Below, in pieces: positions 24,167-35,399 of a DNA stretch of 64,000 nt. The position numbers were made by a program, and so were the translations under genes. How positions within the stretch are numbered: the first letter of the stretch is position 1; every line of letters starts with the position of its first letter. The notes under the pieces were generated by a model. It was not told the origin of the DNA and searched no databases. It worked only from the letters and a program-made list of their open reading frames with translations. Origin of the DNA: Adiantum capillus-veneris (Eukaryota > Streptophyta > Polypodiopsida > Polypodiales > Pteridaceae); contig CM043954.1 of assembly GCA_014529385.2 (NCBI GenBank), positions 9,440,830-9,504,829 of the forward strand, in the 5' to 3' direction.

Positions 24167-24680
24167 CCCCCCCCCCCCCCCTCCCTCCTCCTACAAAATT
24201 GGACAATTTTGATTTTTTGTGCAATGCATATGTATCACATGATTTTTGCATATATAGTAATCGTGTTTCTTGCATATGGTGCATGTAATTGCATTTGTCT
24301 CGATCCGATTATGCTTTATTGTTAATTGGATGTGTGAAACCTTGCCAAATAAGTAGCAAGATGTAAGTTACATATTTGAAGATGGTTAGAAGCTAGGGGT
24401 GGATACTAATAATTAGTGCCAAAAACCAAAGGGTTTCTAGTGTATTTTAACCGGCTAAAATTACAAAATCGTGCTTGACCTGGAAAAGCCGGGCAAAGAA
24501 TATAACAAGTTTTAGCGTAGTTACTAGCAAAAATGCTTCAAATTTTAACCTCAAAACAGGAACTATCTTCCCTGTGCCCTTATTTTCTGCTGTTAGGAAA
24601 AATGTTTTTGGCAAGAGAGATTGTGAGGCACATTGCTGTAGACATGTATAATACCTACACCGACCTGGATTTAGGACATG
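23640..24680. repeat. Tandem duplication, ~665-bp period
   Basis: A segment starting with a GGATGTGT...AAACCTTGCCAAATAA block near 23655 returns near 24328. The shared order continues with GCAAGATGTAAGTTACATAT, GAAGCTAGGGG, GTGTATTTTA, TGTTTTTGGCAAG, and CATGTATA followed by ACACCGACCT. The copies also share CATATGGTGCAT with CATTTGTCTC (near 23980 and 24275). The second copy ends where the ornithine decarboxylase homology starts (24686). Confidence 0.75.
24130..24181. repeat. (CT)n followed by (C)18 microsatellite
   Basis: CT repeats at 24130-24163 run directly into a pure C tract at 24164-24181, inside the 665-bp duplicated region. Confidence 0.95.
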
Positions 24681-24685
24681 TGTAG

Positions 24686-25854
24686 CCCCGGCTCCGCTAT
24701 GATCTCTATCTTCGTCTCATCATTGCTATTGCAGCCATCCATGGCCACAATATTGGTGCAGCTTGGATCCGGGAAGTACCCATCCAGCGCCTTGTTGATC
24801 ATCGGTGCCTCATCCCGAGCGCTTATCCCTCCTCCCGTGCTCCCTTCCTTCAGCTCCTCCCCTGATGAGCAGAACCCTCCCCCTATATCCAGCACATACA
24901 TCGGTTTCTCTAGCAGTTGCTTCCCCAGCTCGAAGACAGTCCGCGCGATGGCTATGGCGTCCTCGAACGCATTTGGGTTGGTGGCCCCGCTTCCAACGTG
25001 AAAAGCCACCCCCACCACCGCCAGCCCTGCTTCCCTTGCGCTGCGCATAAGGGCGGGCACTTCCTCCATATGGGTTCCGTACTTGGAGCTCAAGCGGATG
25101 GTGGCGCCTTCATCGTTGGTCTCAATTCGGAGCAGCAGCTTCGCCTTGTCCCAGGCCATTGATTTCTTGATCTTGTGCAGCTCCGCCTTGCTATCGAACG
25201 TAGTCAACTGCACTCAAGCCACGGTGGCAAACTCCACGTGGGATTGGATCTTGCAGGGATTGGCGAAGACAATGCGCTCGGAGGAAAAAATACCACATGA
25301 GCCTGCCAGTTACCGAAGGAAATGAACTACTGTACTGTGTCTTCATTCTACGTCTACTGAGCATTTGAGGAGATCGAATGCCATCAACATACCTGTTGGA
25401 GCTCCTCTTTGCTAGCGCAGTCGAAGCCTGCTTGTGCGGAGGCGAGGGTGCGCAGGAAGAGAGGGTGGTTGTTACACTTGACGGCGTAGTAGGGGCGCAC
25501 ACGTGGGAAGGCGGCTGTCCACTCGGCCATGAGCTGCTGGGTGCGTCCCACGTCAAGCAACCAGAAGGGGCTATCCCTGTGCAGAATGTGGTGCTTCGCA
25601 GAGGGTCCACGGCGCAAAAGTGAATGCAGCACCGCGCACACCACCTCCTCTCTAGTGCAGCTGCTACCCCCCTTAATCACGATGTTAGGGTGGCTGCCCA
25701 AGTACCCCCCAGCATCGGCCATGCCCAGCTCCTTCCCGATTCTAATTGCAGGCAGGTGGACGTGGCCATTCGTGGCAGCTGCCGCTGCAGCGCCAAGCTG
25801 CTCGTCATCAGCATGATGAGGGCTGCTGCCATTAAGCTGAAGTGTGGGTGCCAT
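24686..25854 (-). pseudogene. ODC: Ornithine decarboxylase, truncated and interrupted
   Basis: Ornithine decarboxylase makes putrescine, the first step of polyamine synthesis, using pyridoxal phosphate (PLP). Exon 1 (25393-25854) encodes 154 residues: a low-complexity N-terminus, then RPYYAVKCNNHP with the PLP lysine at residue 126, and GFDCASKEEL. A GTATGT donor at 25392 and an AG acceptor at 25277 define a possible 116-base intron. Exon 2 resumes with RIVFANPCK and TTFDSKAEL, then FHVGSGATNP and YVLDIGGGF, and stops being recognisable just after IIAEPG (24686). Three defects are visible. A TGA at 25214-25216 replaces the glycine of the conserved A/H-G-V motif. About ten residues expected between EELQQV and ERI are absent or intronic. 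The C-terminal half with the active-site WGPTCD motif is missing. The GC-rich composition differs from its surroundings, which suggests a former host gene. A sequencing error could explain the stop but not the missing half. Confidence 0.85.
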
Positions 25855-25931
25855 TCTAGGATGTTTTCTTTTCTATCTATTTCATGTATTGAGCTTCGTA
25901 TCCAGGCTTGATCTCATGCATGCATGGCTCC

Positions 25932-25938
25932 TTATATA
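25932..25938 (-). promoter_or_regulatory. TATA box of the ODC pseudogene
   Basis: TATATAA on the minus strand lies about 78 bases before the ATG at 25854, preceded by a GC-rich stretch. Spacing fits a short plant 5' leader, so the promoter end appears preserved although the 3' half of the gene is gone. Confidence 0.6.
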
Positions 25939-25989
25939 TCTTCGCCCCGCCGCCCCCACCCACAAAAAAAAACTGGGAAAACTTGCCCT

Positions 25990-27420
25990 CCGTCATATAT
26001 GACATCGCCACAAGCTCTTTTAGTGCATGCTCATTTTCATTAGCACTATAGTACATGCATGTGATGCCTCACTAGCTTCTTATTCCTATACTTTGCCTTC
26101 AGCTTTTTAGTCTGCTCCAAAAAAGCCTTGGAGTCTAGAGAACAAGGGATTGAGCCTACTTTCTTTCAGAGTGCATTCATTCAGTTTGATCCCATGATGT
26201 CAAGGATTGACTCAATGTTTTTTTGCTTATATATGGATTGAACCTACCTTTTCTTATGGAAGCATTAAAATATTCTTTTGTTTTAGTTTCTCAAAGGGTC
26301 TCTTTATTTTATTCTTTTCATTTTATTTTGTTTATAACCGTTGATATGCACGTTTCACCTTGTCGTTTAAGTGGGTCTTTTCTTAAGTAGAAGGAATTTG
26401 TGATTATGTGTGTATATTGGATAAATATATAAATTTATATTAAAATTATGAAACAAAAATGACATGTGATTGTAAGCTCTCATTTAGACCTACTCCCCAT
26501 AGATAACTCTCATCCCCCCTTAACTTGAGGTACCCTTCCTCACTCCTCGCCTTGGTTTCATTATTACACACATGTGATGTGTTCGGCTTCATATAAGGAT
26601 GGTACTGCTACACTCTGTCCTATTAGCTTTTCATTGAGAAAGAAATAACACATTGAAAATAATTCCAAAAAGTATATGTGTAGAAAGGTCACAATGTCAC
26701 ATGGAAACACTACAAGGCATCGTTAGCAATAGTGATGCTTGCTATTTTAGCAGGCGTCGCCCTAATGTCAATAATATGACACCCTAGATGTCCAAAGTTT
26801 TTTTGGTACTTTATGGCTTCATGTACTTAAAAAGCAAGAGAAATTGAAGCTTGACTAATCTGACAAAGTAAAACTCAAAATATTGTTAAGTTGTTATAGG
26901 GGTTAAGACATTTGGATCAAAAGGGGGAGTAGCCTTCTGATCAGAATAATATGTATGCTATTATGATGATAAAGATATTGAGAAATATAATCTTTGGGAT
27001 AATAAAACGTTTTTACATAAAATCTGGAACACATGAGTACTTTGGACAGTGCTTTTAAGATAAAAACCTTGTAAGATGGACATAGATAACAACCGGTATA
27101 GTCCATTGATACCTGTAAAACACATCCAAGGTTAACATATCTGTTGTCTTGTTTGGATGGATGCAGGTAAGGACTCTTTTTTATCTTGGATTTTTTTTGG
27201 CTTAAAGCAAGTTTCTACACATGATTACACTTACACCTACTGCTAGGGAAGTACTTCTAATATCTGTATACTGGAATGAGGTTTCATTCTTATAAGCATT
27301 GTATAAAGATAATTCTAAGACTGAGTTGTTTTTGTACTTATCATTACTCTTTTTCTGAAGCCAACTGTACTCTTATGAATGTTAAAGTTCAATTATGTCT
27401 TATTATTTAAGTGAAAACAG
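25990..27420. other. Intergenic, AT-rich; no gene recognised
   Basis: This lies upstream of the ODC pseudogene. There are only short frames and no repeats of note. Confidence 0.5.
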
Positions 27421-27423
27421 CTA

Positions 27424-27436
27424 CACACACACACAC

Positions 27437-27505
<69 letters not shown>
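27424..27505. repeat. (AC)n-(AG)n compound microsatellite
   Basis: About 7 AC units are followed by more than 30 AG units without interruption. Confidence 0.95.
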
Positions 27506-27508
<3 letters not shown>

Positions 27509-27534
27509 TTCTATGTCTATTAGAGGCCAAAGTC

Positions 27535-27975
27535 GACTAAACATGTTGGACATATCCTACATTCCAAGAGACAACATTATTGATATGATGCCTATCAACA
27601 CAACTCTTTCTTTCCACAACCATGCTGGACATATCCTACAATCAACACATTCCAAGAGACAACGTTATTGATAGGATGCTATCAAGAACAACATGTTATG
27701 TTAACATCTCTAAAATGCAAAAATGACCTATGAGACCAAAATTTACAACTGTATCACGTGTGATACAATCGTCTGAGATAAAGCATGAAAGGGTCATAGA
27801 TAAAGCATAAAAGAAAACATCCTAGATCCTAAAATTATGGTAGGAAAGGTATTGAAACTAGTAGGCAAGAAGCACACTTTTCTTGTTACAAATTGTAAAT
27901 CATTAAAGAGAACATCCTAGATAAAGCATGAAATAAAACATCCTAGATCCTAAAACTCTGGTAGGAACGGTGATA
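27535..27975. repeat. Two imperfect direct repeats
   Basis: TGGACATATCCTACA plus ATTCCAAGAGACAAC occur at about 27548-27575 and 27629-27662. CATCCTAGATCCTAAAA with GGTAGGAA occurs near 27818 and 27938. They are short local duplications without coding content. Confidence 0.6.
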
Positions 27976-27999
27976 AAATCAATATGCCATACCATGCTT

Positions 28000-29723
28000 G
28001 TGTTTTTATAAATTGTAGAATGCAGTTAAGACAATGAGGAGGACACACAAATTTCGGGGGGTGGGGTGGGGGTGGGCATGAGTCCATCATGAACTCTCAC
28101 AAAAGCTAGTATAGTATATCATCAATGTTCTCCATGGTGAAAAGTTAGGGAAGTCTCACCCTGCCTCAAGTGATGATACCTTGTATCCTCAAGTACGCAC
28201 GCCGCATACGCATAGATTTCCGTGGTATCAAGCATCTTGAATGACCAAGTTGGATTGACCAATCAAGAAATACACCCTTTGGAGGGGGGTAAATTGTATT
28301 ATCAATTAGAACCATCCTTCGTGGTGCTTGTGAAGAAATCCTTAAGCTCTCTCTAGGAAAGTTCTTTTTGTGCTGCTTTTGTGCTTCTCAATGGTCTCTA
28401 TCTAAACTGGCATATCCCTAGTAGAAATATTCCCATGGAATCTTCGGTATGTGTAGTCCATGATTTGACAAAGTGGTTCAAAATCCTATTTAAAGAGATA
28501 GTAAAATTGTCCTAGGAGCTCATAATAAGCAGTGCAATGGCATACTAAATGCTCAGATTTTGCTTGTTGGGATGGGTTTTGTCCCATACAGCTTATCTCT
28601 TTTCTACTAGGATTCATAGGTCACATGGAACCATGTGGTAGCATGTAGAAAAGACACCTTAGGGGTGTAGGTTCCAATGGGGGCCATTACTCGAGGGTGT
28701 AACCTCGAATGCCAATGCCATGAATGGTTCTCTAATTTATCATCCCTAAAATCTAAAATTGGTATCAAGAATCTTAGGGTGGTTAATATACACTGTGAAA
28801 ATTCAAAAACTGTTACCATGGTCTAGAGAGAGTCCAAAATGGGATGACCAAAGAAGAGAGAGGGGGATGACAGGACATTTTTTTTGCAATTTCAATATTA
28901 CCGCAAGCATTACCATGTTCATTATTGCCCATTGCCTACATTACTGCGGTTATTCATGCACATATTACTTATCGCCGCTTTGGTGCTAAAACATTCAAAT
29001 TTGGGTATTTCCCTCTGTTTTGCTTGTGAAAAAATTGAAAATATCATTTTAAATTTCAAAAAAAAGGGCAAAAAATGATATTAACACATGATGCACGGTT
29101 ATTTGACTAAATTAGGTTGCACAAGGCATGTGACTCCTCTGTCACAAATGTTTTGCTGCAGTAAAACATGCATCTTGTATGAAATAGAAGAGGCTCTCTC
29201 TATTCCCCCGAATATCGCGCATGCATTAATTCACCAGAGCGACTACATCCATGCATTTTTTGCATATGCTGAACTCATTCTGAAAGGCTTTACATAGTGG
29301 TGGCAAAACGAGATCACTTGCTATGTAGAGGTGTTGGAAAAGGAGCCTAATAAATGAGTGCTTCTTCAACGCAGTTTGTAATAGCAAAAGCATTCTCGCA
29401 TTGCACACAAAACAAAATGCTGCTTGCACCCATAACTCTTTAGAACAAAACAGAAGAAAATGTGTGAAGGTGGATGTTAGAAAGGGAGAGAGATTATAAC
29501 CACTATTATTACCTCTAGCATCATCGCATAATGATTTAGAGCCAGAATATGCAAATTTAAGTACTTTGTTCTATTTTTGTAAAAAAATAATTACAAGACA
29601 TGCATTTGTTATTTTTGATCAAAAATTGTATTAGAAATTGATAGATATTTTATCATTAAATTAATCACACTCACTTGATTAACATAAAGTATCATGCTTG
29701 ATATAAATAGAGATTTAGAAGGG

Positions 29724-29726
<3 letters not shown>
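28000..29726. other. No gene recognised
   Basis: Short frames only. A G-rich patch stands at 28058-28076. A stretch near 29088-29297 is open for 69 codons on the plus strand but has no recognisable motif. Confidence 0.5.

Positions 29727-29799
<73 letters not shown>
29727..29799. repeat. (GA)n microsatellite
   Basis: About 36 uninterrupted GA units. Confidence 0.95.
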
Positions 29800-29802
<3 letters not shown>

Positions 29803-30306
29803 ATGGGCAACATGACAAAAAAAATCATAGAATAAAACATAAAAAATGTTTATAAATCATCTTTCAAAAGATCTGTACAAGTAGCTTGATCTAAATCTAA
29901 ACCCGTGGCTCCTAAATCAATAAAGAGAGAAATTGAATTGTTGTTATGTGCTGGATTCATCATCTTCAAACTCGTCATCTTCTATCTCATCATCGTCATC
30001 ATGGAAATCACCCTTGTTGAGATTGGTGGGATTGGGATTTGAATCACTGATATTTCTCTCTCCCCTCTCTCCCCGGTCTCCCCCTTATCCAAAGTTATAG
30101 GTAGGAGAGGGGCGAAGATGGTCTCCACTTCATTAGAGGCAAAAATGGTTCTTTCCCGAGGTGTTGCGAGAACTATGAACAAAAGTTTTGGTTGATGGAT
30201 TGATGATACACCTGAAATCCTTGGTTGTGAGAGAAACTAAAACTCAGAGTTTACGAGTACACTAAAAACTCAAGGTATCATGAGAGGGTCTGTCTAGTTC
30301 GGGCTT

Positions 30307-30551
30307 GAGGGGGAGATTGTTGGGTTCAAGCCCAGTATTACCCATGGGAACATCCTCTTGTGATAAAGAGTTATGCACCACTGCTTTTTTAGGTGCATGC
30401 AACAACTCTAGTTAGTCGCTTTATATCATATAAAAGAGGCTTCAAATAATCATAGCATAGCGTGCTTTTTTTTCCCTCTGTGTCGTACTACTCTCTCTCT
30501 CTCCACTCTTGCTCTCTATGTTGTTTCCTCACCTCGCCATGGCTTGCAACA
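30307..30551 (+). mobile_element. Copia-like polypurine tract and LTR
   Basis: GAGGGGGAGAT at 30307-30317 is a typical copia polypurine tract and is directly followed by TGTTGGGTTCAAGCCC at 30318, a typical LTR start. A TATA-like motif (CATATAAAAG) is near 30429 and a CT-rich stretch follows, as in LTR leaders. The LTR probably ends near the CAACA at 30547-30551. No coding region of this element was recognised upstream. Confidence 0.55.
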
Positions 30552-30670
30552 GGTGGCACCCACCATAGCTACAACCACACGCACGCAGAAAGGGTTCGTA
30601 TAAGAAGTATGGTGGCACCCACCATAGCTACAATCACACGCACGTAGAAAGGGTTCATATGAGAAGTATG
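30552..30670. repeat. 59-bp tandem duplication
   Basis: GGTGGCACCCACCATAGCTA starts at 30552 and again at 30611. The copies differ at only a few bases. Confidence 0.9.
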
Positions 30671-30704
30671 ATCCCTTCGTTACCCTCATCTTTGTCTTTT
30701 TTTC

Positions 30705-30990
30705 TTTTTAGCTTAATAAAAGGCTTCAAGCTATAGAGCTTAGGCATCAAACTAGTGAGTTAAAAGAAGGCAAGCACTTACCTAAAAAAGGGGACCAAGG
30801 AAACTTAACTTTGGAAAGCACTAGCTCCTCTGAGAAAAGCAAAACCATGAGTTCGCAACCTACAGAGCAAAAGAATGAAAAGACTGACTCACCAAGCCAA
30901 GGTAAAGAGCCTTATAAAAGTTGCAATAAAAATCAAGGAAAAAGGAATATTAAGCACCATCCATTACCATGCAAACCACCGGGTTCATGA
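30705..30990 (+). other. Open frame of ~91 codons, unidentified
   Basis: A forward frame from about 30712 stays open to a stop near 30990 with a hydrophilic, Lys/Ser/Gln-rich product (for example ELKEGKHLPKKGDQGN and SSEKSKTMSSQPTEQKN). It lacks a clear ATG at its beginning. It could be a gag fragment or an exon; no motif supports a function. Confidence 0.25.
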
Positions 30991-31828
30991 AAAAACTAGG
31001 GTAGAGTGTTAAAATAACATTAGTGGGCAAGCAAATCCGTCATTTTACATGGTATTCTAGATTTTCACTCAAAGAACCAAGGATGAAACAAATCAACGTA
31101 ATAGCTAGCTAGGTTACCTAAACGGGTGAAACTCTTTGTCTTTAACCATTTAGGAATGGAATCATTGTTCTTTAATTGGTTTTCCCTCCCCCCTGAAAAA
31201 CTAACCTAAAGCTACGCTTGCATCTTTAATTGGGGTTACTTCACAAACGTAGGGGTAGCAAAATTAATTCAACTAATTCATTACTTTATTCGCACTAATG
31301 CCACTTTTGATTTCACTACTACTAGATCCACTATTGTTAGTAAGTATTGTTAATGGAAGCAAGCTACATGCTCTACTTGGAGGGCAAAGGTAGTCAGGCT
31401 TCCTTTCCATCGATATCATCAACTCTGACTTTTAAAAAAAACCTAGCTAATATAATGCTAATAACAGGAAAAACTTTGAACCCTAATAGAAGAAAAGAGC
31501 CAATACTCGAATGTTCATAGCGTGCCACATCACCCCTATTTATGATCGACATAGCCACGCGTTCATGCTAATTCTAGTATCGGCTTAAAGTCTGTTTTGC
31601 CATGCCACGTGGTTTTTTTCTTTATCCTAGTATCGTTTGCATTAGCAGTCCCAAAGCAAGCAAGTAAAAGCAGTCTTTGTTACTACATTCTAGTGACCCT
31701 ATCACATATAGAGTTAACATGTCAACCCTTAATATTGAAACAACAATTTTGCCAATACAATAGCCAAAATTTCAACAATGGCTTAGTAATGTTTTATAAT
31801 AAGTACATAGCGGGGTCCCCATTCTTGT

Positions 31829-31901
31829 TTTGGATTAGCTCAGTTGGTAGAGCAGTGGACTGTTAATCCATGGGTCACAAGTTCGAGTCTTGCATCCGGA
31901 G
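31829..31901 (+). tRNA. trnN-GUU: tRNA-Asn (GUU), organelle- or bacterial-type
   Basis: All four arms fold. The acceptor pairs TTTGGAT (31829-31835) with ATCCGGA (31894-31900), using two G-U pairs. The D arm is GCTCAGTTGGTAGAGC. The anticodon stem GTGGA/TCCAT holds the loop CTGTTAA with anticodon GUU at 31862-31864. The T arm is ACAAG-TTCGAGT-CTTGC, with one A-C mismatch at its base. The body is 73 nt with no encoded CCA and no intron. The sequence around the D and T arms looks more like a bacterial or mitochondrial tRNA than a plant nuclear tRNA-Asn, so an organelle-derived nuclear copy is likely. Its U-rich 5' acceptor strand suggests decay. Confidence 0.8.
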
Positions 31902-31913
31902 AAAATAACTAAA

Positions 31914-32012
31914 ACACCGTGTAAAGTTTTAATTTCATGCACGGTTCTAAATGAGCGGAAAGATCGAAAATCTTCTTTTCGACTCTGACTCTCCTACACC
32001 AGTCGTTGCTTT
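31914..32012 (+). other. Group II intron domain V/VI-like 3' end
   Basis: ACCGTGTAAAG...TTTCATGCACGGTTC at about 31916-31947 can fold as a domain V-like hairpin (ACCGTG with CACGGT). AAAGATCGAAAATCTTCTTT followed by TCGACTCTGACTCTCC then gives a possible domain VI. The text resembles 3' ends of plant organellar group II introns. It starts about 13 bases after the tRNA, an unusual arrangement that suggests rearranged organellar DNA. Confidence 0.4.
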
Positions 32013-33500
32013 TTTTTGTTACTTCTAAAGGCAGCTCCTTAAGTGATTCTTTGGCTTAATTTTGCTACATTTCCCTAACAAGTGGCATATGGTAGTAGGA
32101 TTATTGGCCACTTCTAACATAATATTAAAAAATAAAATTGCTGTTACTCAAATAAGCAAACATGAAACATATGCTAGCTTATCCCTCTATAAGCCAAATT
32201 ATATCTAATATGATTGGAGTATTTGTTGCAGACCCGGAGGTTATGCAAGTATAATAACTCATACGTTTATTTATATACCTATGCACCTAGGAGCTAAAGC
32301 TTTCACTTAACTTCTCTATGCCAACACCGTCTGTAAGGATCGGACAATATTGCTTCCCCTCTGGGGTTCGGATTTAGGCCAATCTTGGATCTCCTCTACC
32401 ATCTTGCCTTTGTTTTTTGCCTTTCTTTCCTTCTCTTTCTCTTCTATTCCTGAAAAAGAAGTAAAAGCAGCTGTTTCATCACATCAGGAGGTTGGATTGT
32501 TTTTGGCTCGAGAAGACGCAAGGCAAGTGGCTTTTCATATCGTCTTCTGCCCATTGGACGGAGTTAAAGATTCCTGGGAATCCTGGATTGAAAATGAGGC
32601 AGATTAAAACATGGTACAGAAAAACCTAAGAATTCGATACAAATAAAAAGGTCAAATCAAAGAATGGTTGCTTTTTTCGCTTATTGTTGATAGCCCAGAC
32701 CCACTAAAGATGCGAAGAGGACAACATGCACAAGGAAGCAATTCCAAGGGATAGACACTTTTGATTAAAAATACTTAGTATCAATCAAATCCACAAGAAG
32801 AAAACTCTAAACTTAGTAAAATTTGGACGATCTTATATAAAGAAAAATTACAAGTAGTGACAATCTCACTATTTACTCTTTCGTGTCGTTCTAACTCTTC
32901 TTAATGACTCAAAGTAAAATTCTATCTTTTACATAGTACATAATTTGCTATTTTTGACAATATAGATGCATCCAAAACGTACAAAAATCCCACGAACGAC
33001 TGGCTACATGCCCCATTTGGACACCCAGGCCCAAAAAAAGCCTCTGGAAGCCCTGTCTCGCATGACACAAAAATGGGAGCTGGGAGGCCTTTTCTGGGCC
33101 TAACGGCCTCTTCGAGTGTCCAACCAAATCTTTCTACCCCCCATTTTTGCGCCGTACAAGATAGGCCCCCCAGAGACCTTTTTTGGACCTAACGACCTCT
33201 CCGAGTGTCCAAACGATACATGTAACCAGACATTCATGGGGGGTTTTGGGTGTTTCAAATGCATCGGTGATGTCAAAAACATCAAATTTTGGTGTATTTG
33301 AAAGTTATAGTTTTTTATATTGAGAGATAATTAAGATCTCATGTTTATGAACTAAACGATCGTAACTTTTGGGGTAAAACTTTTATTTTCTTTTGCTAGC
33401 AGATGAAAATGCTTTTCACTTATCCTTTTGTCATTACATAAATTATCCTTTTGTCATTACATAAATAAGAAAGTTCTTGGGTTTATATTTCTAGCTCGTC
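32013..33500. other. No firm gene; possible continuation of organelle-derived DNA
   Basis: One plus-strand frame (32350-32607) is open for 85 codons (EVGLFLAREDARQVAFHIVF in its middle) with a more balanced composition than neighbouring frames, but I do not recognise it. The rest is AT-rich. Two copies of an ACCTAACGACCTCT/GGCCTAACGGCCTCT type phrase near 33100-33210 form a small repeat. Confidence 0.35.
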
Positions 33501-33514
33501 TAATAGCACCTCTC

Positions 33515-35140
33515 CATCACACTGCCTTGCAAAGGGCTCTTATCATGTGGTGCGGGCAATGTCAGCGATGTGGTGAGGGAGCCCAAATGAAGCGATATAA
33601 CACTAGAATGGTAACCTAACAGGACATAAAAGTGTCCTTTCAGGGTTTTGGGAAAAAATTCCAAAACCATAGTAGATCCACTCATTTTGAAAAATCCTTT
33701 CATGAGCTTATAGTTCAATAACTACTACTTATGGAAAAAAAGAGAAACTTGTAATTTTTCTCATCCCTTGGTCACTACAAGCCTCCAAAGTTGATGGACA
33801 AGTGCATTTTGCCCAAAACAACAATTTCTTACGGTTGATTGCATATAAATAAGAGTGGGGATTTTTGTAGGACATGAGATAAAATGCCCCGTTAACTTCA
33901 ATGGGTTGGTGACCAAAAAATATGGTTGCTTTTACGTCACTATTTTTTTTGGGCAAAAATAATAGGTACAAAAAAGTTGCATTTTTGCCATTCTGCGGAC
34001 CTATCATCAAAGTTTCTATAGTCACGCTCAATACAGATACTATATACATGTTTTCTTAGTTCCCTTTGGGCCTTTGGATTCAAAAGGAGCTATGGATCAT
34101 GTCAAAAGGATAATGGATCTCTTACAATTGGAACCTTGGGGGAAATTGTAAAGTGCTAAATACAGCAAACATGAAAAGACTGGGTTTAGCATTATGACCT
34201 GTAGAAACCCATAGAAACTACTCAATATCTAGCCAAGTTTGTAGTCTATGATTAGATATGGTTACTACCTACAAAATACACACAATTGTCTTAAGAAACT
34301 AGCAATATTGAGAAAGTTATACTTGCTACTCTAAAATGTATCGTATTCTTCAGCAATCAAAAAACTCAACCATCATCATATACTATGCTATATAGCATAT
34401 TAGGTCCCCCAAAACTCAAGGAAGATTAGATTTATGTTATACATTACACTTACACAATCAAAATTGAATTTGGATATCAAGAAAGCCACCATAAAAATCA
34501 TAAAAGTGCTAATTTTGGCCAAAAAACAGGATTATGCAATTCTTGTAAATTGGTCATAACTTTCAATTTTAACACTTAGCTCTCCCTACAAGCATCAAAA
34601 CATGTTGAGAACTATGAAGGCCTAACCTCTAGCCATATAAACCTCACAAACATGAATTTAGAGTGGTATAGTTGCCAAAAATTGAAAAAAAGCCAAAAAC
34701 AAGACCCGTTTTTTCACACAGTTTAGGTTCAAAAATGTTGTGCAAGAGTAAGGTTAATGGTGAGATCGATACTCCAAAAAAAATGCTAAGTTTTTTTCAG
34801 TTCATAAGGCAACTTTGTGGATATATAGCACCTAGAAATTCATTTTCATACTCTTCAAATAATTCAAGCAAAATGGTCACTTAACAGGACACAAAAGTGT
34901 CCAAAGACATAAAAGTGTCCTGTTACCATTCTAGTGATAAGGATGTTGGAAAATGTAAGAAAGGCTCTTATCGAGTGTTATGGGAAATGTAAGCGATGTG
35001 GTGAGGGAGCCCAAATGAAGTGATATAAGGATGTTAGAAAATGTAAGAAAGGCTCTTATCGCGTGGTATGGGCAATGTAAGGGATGTGGTGAGGGAGCCC
35101 AAATGAAGCGATATAAGGGTGTTGGAAAATGTAAAAAGGG
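33515..35140. repeat. 88-bp tandem repeat, ~3.5 copies, split by an insertion
   Basis: Units begin GGATGTTGGAAAATGTAAG and contain GCTCTTATC, GCGATGTGGTGAGGGAGCCC and AAATGAAGCGATATAA. Full units start at 34941 and 35029, with the next at 35117, exactly 88 bases apart. A partial unit at 33524-33600 is separated from them by the inserted element at 33601-34936. Confidence 0.9.
33601..34936 (+). mobile_element. Non-autonomous TIR element, copy 1 (1336 bp)
   Basis: The ends are inverted repeats: CACTAGAATGGTAAC at 33601 and GTTACCATTCTAGTG at 34922-34936, followed inward by TAACAGGACA...AAAGTGTCC motifs on both sides. It sits inside an 88-bp tandem repeat, so the empty site can be read from the neighbouring units (GCGATATAAGGATG). 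The insertion duplicated ATAA (33597-33600 and 34937-34940). No transposase frame is present. A second copy in inverted orientation is at 43448-44768. The CACTA-like start recalls the CACTA superfamily, but that group normally makes 3-bp duplications, so the superfamily is left open. Confidence 0.85.
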
Positions 35141-35399
35141 ATTTTCTCAAGGGATGTTTTTGGATGTTTCATACAGAAACTTGAGAGATTCTTTGACATC
35201 TTGTAGTCTCTAGTTTGATGTTATTATAAGGTTTCTAGGCTTAGTGAATGGATGGACTATGATTTTAAAATCAAACTCTAGATAATTCTCCTCAAAGTTT
35301 AGAAGGACCCAACTAGCTAGCTTGCTTCTCCATCTCCTGTAGTCATTGCCCAAACGTAATGACTGCACATAGCTTGTATGAGATAGACATAGAGTTTGG

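Noticed and set aside
24678-25162. Plus-strand frames opposite the ODC exons
   Set aside because: They are shadows of the GC-rich minus-strand coding sequence.
31597-31866. 89-codon plus-strand frame ending in the tRNA
   Set aside because: It runs into the tRNA-Asn body and has no motif.
34941-35140. CRISPR-like or coding repeat (88 bp)
   Set aside because: Adjacent units are almost identical over their full length with no spacer, and 88 is not a multiple of three.
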